Under the pieces are notes generated by a model, which saw only the letters and a program-made list of their open reading frames with translations, had not been told where the DNA came from and made no database searches. Of a stretch of DNA of 10,626 nucleotides, positions 7,681 to 10,626 are shown piece by piece; the stretch's first letter is position 1; the number at the start of each line of letters is the position of its first letter. Source of the DNA: Candidatus Omnitrophica bacterium UBA1562 (lineage in GTDB: Bacteria; Omnitrophota; Gorgyraeia; Gygaellales; Profunditerraquicolaceae). The stretch spans positions 1 through 10,626 of the forward strand of contig DCOU01000139.1 in the NCBI GenBank assembly GCA_002322525.1, read 5' to 3'. Both the position numbers and the translations under genes were made by a program.

Positions 7681-7709
7681 TATATATCAAAATAATAATC
7701 CCGTGTCAA
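7681..7709 (-). promoter_or_regulatory. strong sigma70-type promoter for the UPF0371-hisF-guaA-purL unit
   Basis: On the minus strand a perfect TTGACA (7704-7709) is followed by a 17-base spacer and TATATA (7681-7686). Transcription would start near 7674, leaving a leader of about 80 bases before the UPF0371 ATG at 7594. It lies in the largest intergenic gap of the window (7595-7734), as expected for an operon promoter. The -35 lies within a 7-bp imperfect hairpin (7703-7710 with 7726-7732) immediately after the radical SAM stop. Confidence 0.75.
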
Positions 7710-7734
7710 GTCTTTTTCAGGCGGCCTTGCACTA

Positions 7735-8661
7735 TTATGAAGAACCCCCTTGAAAAATATCTTTAGCGGCGAGTTTTTTTTCTATGCTATCTAAAACCAA
7801 TCCCTTTTCCAGGATCCATAACGGACCTACAAGTAAATCGCGCGGGCAGTCGGCAGTTATTCTTTGAATAACGGTATTTGGCCACAAATACTTTAAGAAT
7901 TCCGTTGCAACCTCAGCGAATTCTTCTAATTCCAGTATCGTAAATGAACCGGATTTCAATAATTCTTCAAGTTTTGTTCCTCTAATTATATAAAGCGGAT
8001 GTATCTTCACCCCATCTAAACGAAGCCGCCCCAGTTCTTTTGCCGTTTCTAAAATATCTTCTTTTGTTTCATGGGGTAAGCCTATAATTACATGGGCGCA
8101 TATCTTTATATTTCTTTTCCTGGTCAGTTCGACTGCCTTTAAAAAATCTTCATATAGATGGTTACGATTAATAAATGCTAATGTTTTATTATGTATGCTT
8201 TGCAAGCCGTACTCAATCCATACTTCATAGTCCTTGGAATAGCTTTCGATCAGATCCAGAATCTCTTCATTTATAAAATCTGGTCTCGTGCCTACTGACA
8301 GGCCCACGATGTCATCAAATCGCCTTATTGCATCATATTTCTTTTTAAGGATATCCAGGGGACCGTAGGTATTGGTATGCGCCTGAAAGTACACTATGAA
8401 CTTTTGAGCCTCGTATCTTTTTCTTCCCAGGTTTATACCTTCGGCAATTTGTATTTCTATAGGCCTGGCCGGTAAGCGGGTATTAAAGCTGAATGCCTTA
8501 TTGTCGCAATAAACGCAACCGTCCTTACTAATCTTACCGTCTTTATTTGGGCAGGAAAAACCGGCGTCTATGCTCACTTTATGGACTCGACAACCAAAAC
8601 GTTCTTTTAAATATGCGGAAAATTTATAATATCTATCTTGGTTTTCGCGTTTCATCTTCAT
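7735..8661 (-). CDS. radical SAM protein, TIGR01212 / YhcC-YtqA family
   Basis: This is a cytoplasmic radical SAM enzyme of the YhcC (E. coli) / YtqA (B. subtilis) family. The precise substrate is not known to me; its Elp3-like character hints at RNA or cofactor modification. The Fe-S motif is SCPNKDGKISKDGCVYC, a CX11CX2C arrangement near residues 37-52. Other family landmarks are YFQAHTNTYG, VGLSVGTRPDFI, EVWIEYGLQS, INRNHLYEDF, HVIIGLPHETKEDI and GVKIHPLYIIRGT. I chose the ATG at 8659-8661 (308 aa, close to the 309 aa of E. coli YhcC) over an upstream in-frame TTG at 8698-8700. The extra 13 residues from the TTG would be encoded by an inverted-repeat cluster and have no family counterpart. 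Neither start has a strong ribosome site, and an ATG at 8653-8655 is also possible. It follows mnmG in the same direction, possibly co-transcribed. Confidence 0.9.
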   Translation of the reverse strand: MKMKRENQDRYYKFSAYLKERFGCRVHKVSIDAGFSCPNKDGKISKDGCVYCDNKAFSFNTRLPARPIEIQIAEGINLGRKRYEAQKFIVYFQAHTNTYGPLDILKKKYDAIRRFDDIVGLSVGTRPDFINEEILDLIESYSKDYEVWIEYGLQSIHNKTLAFINRNHLYEDFLKAVELTRKRNIKICAHVIIGLPHETKEDILETAKELGRLRLDGVKIHPLYIIRGTKLEELLKSGSFTILELEEFAEVATEFLKYLWPNTVIQRITADCPRDLLVGPLWILEKGLVLDSIEKKLAAKDIFQGGSS

Positions 8662-8672
8662 CTTTGATTTTT

Positions 8673-8732
8673 GCCCGCCTTCGTGTATCGGGCTATTCAA
8701 AGTAGATAGCCTTCGGCGGGCATCCGCCGAAG
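8673..8732. repeat. cluster of G+C-rich inverted repeats (REP-like) between mnmG and the radical SAM gene
   Basis: Three consecutive hairpins fill this gap: GCCCG/CGGGC (8673-8677 with 8689-8693), GGCTAT/ATAGCC (8691-8696 with 8706-8711), and a perfect 9-bp stem CTTCGGCGG/CCGCCGAAG with a 4-base loop (8711-8719 with 8724-8732). An alternative long-range pairing, GCCCGCC with GGCGGGC (8673-8679 with 8715-8721), encloses the middle hairpin and excludes the others. GCCTTCG occurs twice (8677-8683, 8709-8715). The base composition is clearly more G+C-rich than the flanks. It begins 4 bases past the mnmG stop. This resembles a dispersed palindromic element, but only one copy lies in the window. 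No U-tract follows, so it is not a standard terminator. Confidence 0.65.
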
Positions 8733-8736
8733 CTTA

Positions 8737-10587
8737 TCACCTTTGAAGCTTCTTCTCTGGCGAAGGAGGATGATTCCTAATTTTTTTAAGATACACCATC
8801 AAAATTGTAATTGCCACCGGCGTAACACCCGAAATCCTGCCGGCTTGTCCTAAATTTAAAGGTTTAAATTTCGAGAGTTTTTCCACGATCTCACCTGAAA
8901 GACCGGGGATCCCGTTGTAATTTAAAGATGGAGGGATTTTTATTTTTTCTAGATCTTTAAAGTTTTTTACGTCGCTGTTTTGACGGGCGATAAAACCTTC
9001 GTATTTGACCTCTACCTCTATGCATTTAAGCGCGCCGAAAGAATAATCAGAAGAAAAATACTCTTTTAAGTCCTCTATTTTAAAACCCGGCCTTTTTAAT
9101 AGCTGATAGAGGCTTATTTTTTTACCATTTTTCGTAATTTTCTTCTGCTTTAGATCGGCGATGCCTTCTTCGACTTTTCTTTGTTTTTCTTTAACGCGAT
9201 CATATGTGCTTTTGTTGACCAGTCCAAGCTCAAAACCAAACTTACTTAAGCGAAGATCAGCGTTATCTTCGCGAAGTATCAACCGATATTCTACGCGCGA
9301 CGTAAACATCCTATAAGGTTCATTCGTACCTTTTGTGACAAGATCGTCGATCAAAACGCCTATATAACTGGTTGATCGGTCCAATATAAACGGAGGCTTG
9401 TTTTTTACTTTTAACGCAGCATTGATTCCTGCGATTAACCCTTGCGCAGCGGCTTCCTCATATCCTGTTGTTCCGTTTACCTGACCGGCTAAATATAAGT
9501 TTTTAACAAGCTTTGTCTCAAGGGTCGAAAAAAGTTGGGTCGGATCCACAACATCGTGTTCTATCCCGTAACCAAAACGGTTGATTTTGACACTTTCCAA
9601 GCCGGGTATGGAACGAATAAAAGCTATCTGCACATCTTCCGGCAAGCTTGTTGAAAGCCCATTTGGATAAAATTCGTCCGTATCTAAGCCTTCGGGCTCT
9701 AAAAATATCTGGTGCCTTTTGTGATGAGAGAACTTAATTACTTTGTCTTCCAGCGAAGGGCAATAGCGCACGCCTGTCCCCACTATTTTCCCGCTAAAAA
9801 GAGGCGAACGATCAATATTTTTTCTGATTATATCATGAGTATTCTCACCTGTATAAGTGATATAACACGGAACTTGAGTAGCGCTAAGTTCATCCGTGGA
9901 AAAAGAGAACCCTCTAGGGGAAGAATCCCCGTTCTGGATTTGAAGTTTTGAAAAATCTATGGTTTTACCGTCGAGTCTAGCGCATGTCCCGGTTTTAAAT
10001 CTTAAAAGTTTAAACCCTAAATCCCGTAAAGAATTAGAAAGCTCACAGCTTGAACGTTTTTCTTCGATCCTCCCTCCTGAAAAACTATTCATGCCGATAT
10101 GGATTAAGCCGTTAAGAAAAGTCCCCGGGGTTATTATAACAGCATTAGCGCTTAACTTATTCCCCTTGTCTGTCAATACGCTTTTAATAGACCCATTCTC
10201 AACTAGTAGTTTAAAAACCTCTCCTTCGTAAAGATGCAGATTGGGCTGATTTTTTACTGCTTTTTGCATATAAAAAAGATATTTTTTTCTGTCTACTTGC
10301 GCGCGGGATGAGTGCACTGCCGGCCCTTTTGATGCATTTAAAATTTTAAATTGTATGGCACAAGCATCCGCTGCACGCGCCATTTCTCCGCCCAAGACAT
10401 CGATCTCCTTAACTAGCTGTCCCTTTCCTATTCCGCCAATCGCAGGATTGCAAGACATGAGGCCTATTGTATCTAACTGCATAGCAATCATGAGGGTTAG
10501 GCACCCCATGCGGCTAGCTGCTAAGGCAGCTTCACACCCGGCATGCCCCCCTCCTATTACAATTATGTCATAAACTTTATCGCCCAT
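8737..10587 (-). CDS. mnmG: tRNA uridine-5-carboxymethylaminomethyl modification enzyme MnmG (GidA)
   Basis: MnmG is the FAD- and NADH-dependent subunit that, with the GTPase MnmE, installs the carboxymethylaminomethyl (or related) group at C5 of wobble uridine-34 in certain tRNAs. The 616-aa protein is full length. Evidence is the FAD-binding GGGHAG (residues 12-17), SCNPAIGGIGKG with Cys46, and GTGVRYCPS with Cys277; these match the two catalytic cysteines of E. coli MnmG. Further motifs are GRIEEKRSSCELSNSL, LAGQVNGTTGYEEAAAQG, MFTSRVEYRL-REDNAD, and the C-terminal helical MnmE/tRNA-binding region with YEGFIARQ, IPGLSGE and GRISGVTPVAI. The second Rossmann region reads FKTGTCARLDG where most homologues have TGTPPR or TGTPAR. 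The ATG has GAGGT 9 bases upstream. mnmE is not in the window; the 39 upstream bases contain an open 11-codon tail ending at a TAG (10591-10593), too short to identify. Confidence 0.98.
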   Translation of the reverse strand: MGDKVYDIIVIGGGHAGCEAALAASRMGCLTLMIAMQLDTIGLMSCNPAIGGIGKGQLVKEIDVLGGEMARAADACAIQFKILNASKGPAVHSSRAQVDRKKYLFYMQKAVKNQPNLHLYEGEVFKLLVENGSIKSVLTDKGNKLSANAVIITPGTFLNGLIHIGMNSFSGGRIEEKRSSCELSNSLRDLGFKLLRFKTGTCARLDGKTIDFSKLQIQNGDSSPRGFSFSTDELSATQVPCYITYTGENTHDIIRKNIDRSPLFSGKIVGTGVRYCPSLEDKVIKFSHHKRHQIFLEPEGLDTDEFYPNGLSTSLPEDVQIAFIRSIPGLESVKINRFGYGIEHDVVDPTQLFSTLETKLVKNLYLAGQVNGTTGYEEAAAQGLIAGINAALKVKNKPPFILDRSTSYIGVLIDDLVTKGTNEPYRMFTSRVEYRLILREDNADLRLSKFGFELGLVNKSTYDRVKEKQRKVEEGIADLKQKKITKNGKKISLYQLLKRPGFKIEDLKEYFSSDYSFGALKCIEVEVKYEGFIARQNSDVKNFKDLEKIKIPPSLNYNGIPGLSGEIVEKLSKFKPLNLGQAGRISGVTPVAITILMVYLKKIRNHPPSPEKKLQR

Positions 10588-10596
10588 GATCTAAAT

Positions 10597-10601
10597 ACCT
10601 C
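10597..10601 (-). promoter_or_regulatory. mnmG ribosome binding site
   Basis: GAGGT lies 9 bases upstream of the mnmG ATG. It is the only purine-rich motif in the short upstream stretch and supports the assigned start, which also gives the usual N-terminus directly before the FAD-binding fold. Confidence 0.6.
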
Positions 10602-10626
10602 GTATTGACCTACCCCCGTCTATTGT

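Noticed and set aside
7703..7732. Imperfect 7-bp hairpin after the radical SAM stop as an intrinsic terminator
   Set aside because: The loop is 15 bases, there is a bulge and no U-tract follows; it overlaps the -35 element and is probably weak or fortuitous.
10591..10626. Eleven-codon minus-strand tail ending at TAG as the C-terminus of mnmE
   Set aside because: The residues do not show the characteristic FCIGK ending of MnmE, and the stretch is too short to assign to any gene.

Overview
The window is a densely packed stretch of bacterial chromosome. Seven complete protein genes all lie on the minus strand, so transcription runs from right to left. Base composition looks moderate (roughly 40-45% G+C by eye). 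I found no tRNA, rRNA, CRISPR array, insertion sequence or phage gene. The set of genes suggests a Gram-negative-type bacterium: a TonB-dependent outer-membrane receptor, a stand-alone archaeal-type GMP synthase ATP-pyrophosphatase subunit, a short-form PurL, and a UPF0371/DUF1846 protein. A deep-branching lineage such as Candidatus Omnitrophota is a reasonable guess, but it is an inference and not proven by the sequence.

Layout in the direction of transcription. (1) mnmG (10587-8737), the FAD enzyme that modifies the tRNA wobble uridine. (2) A TIGR01212/YhcC-type radical SAM protein (ending at 7735), separated from mnmG by a cluster of short G+C-rich inverted repeats (8673-8732). (3) A 140-base gap holding the best promoter of the window (TTGACA, 17 bases, TATATA). 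(4) A tight run of UPF0371/DUF1846 protein, hisF, guaA (ATPase subunit) and purL (7594-2045), with gaps of 10, 14 and 60 bases. (5) A strong hairpin with no clear U-tract outside it, followed by a probable promoter and the TonB-dependent receptor (1919-105). Bases 1-104 hold no gene I can support.

Functional reading. The UPF0371-hisF-guaA-purL run looks like one transcription unit. Three of its genes meet at purine metabolism: PurL makes FGAM in the de novo pathway, HisF releases AICAR (a purine intermediate) while making the imidazole ring of histidine, and GuaA converts XMP to GMP. All three depend on glutamine-derived ammonia, yet none of the glutaminase partners (PurQ, HisH, GuaA glutaminase subunit) is in the window. 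The UPF0371 protein is the uncharacterised member and the promoter-proximal gene, which makes it the most interesting candidate here. mnmG and the radical SAM gene are housekeeping or RNA-modification-type genes, and the receptor appears to be a separate unit. No whole undescribed system is evident. The points worth a second look are the UPF0371 context, the split amidotransferases, and three structured intergenic regions.
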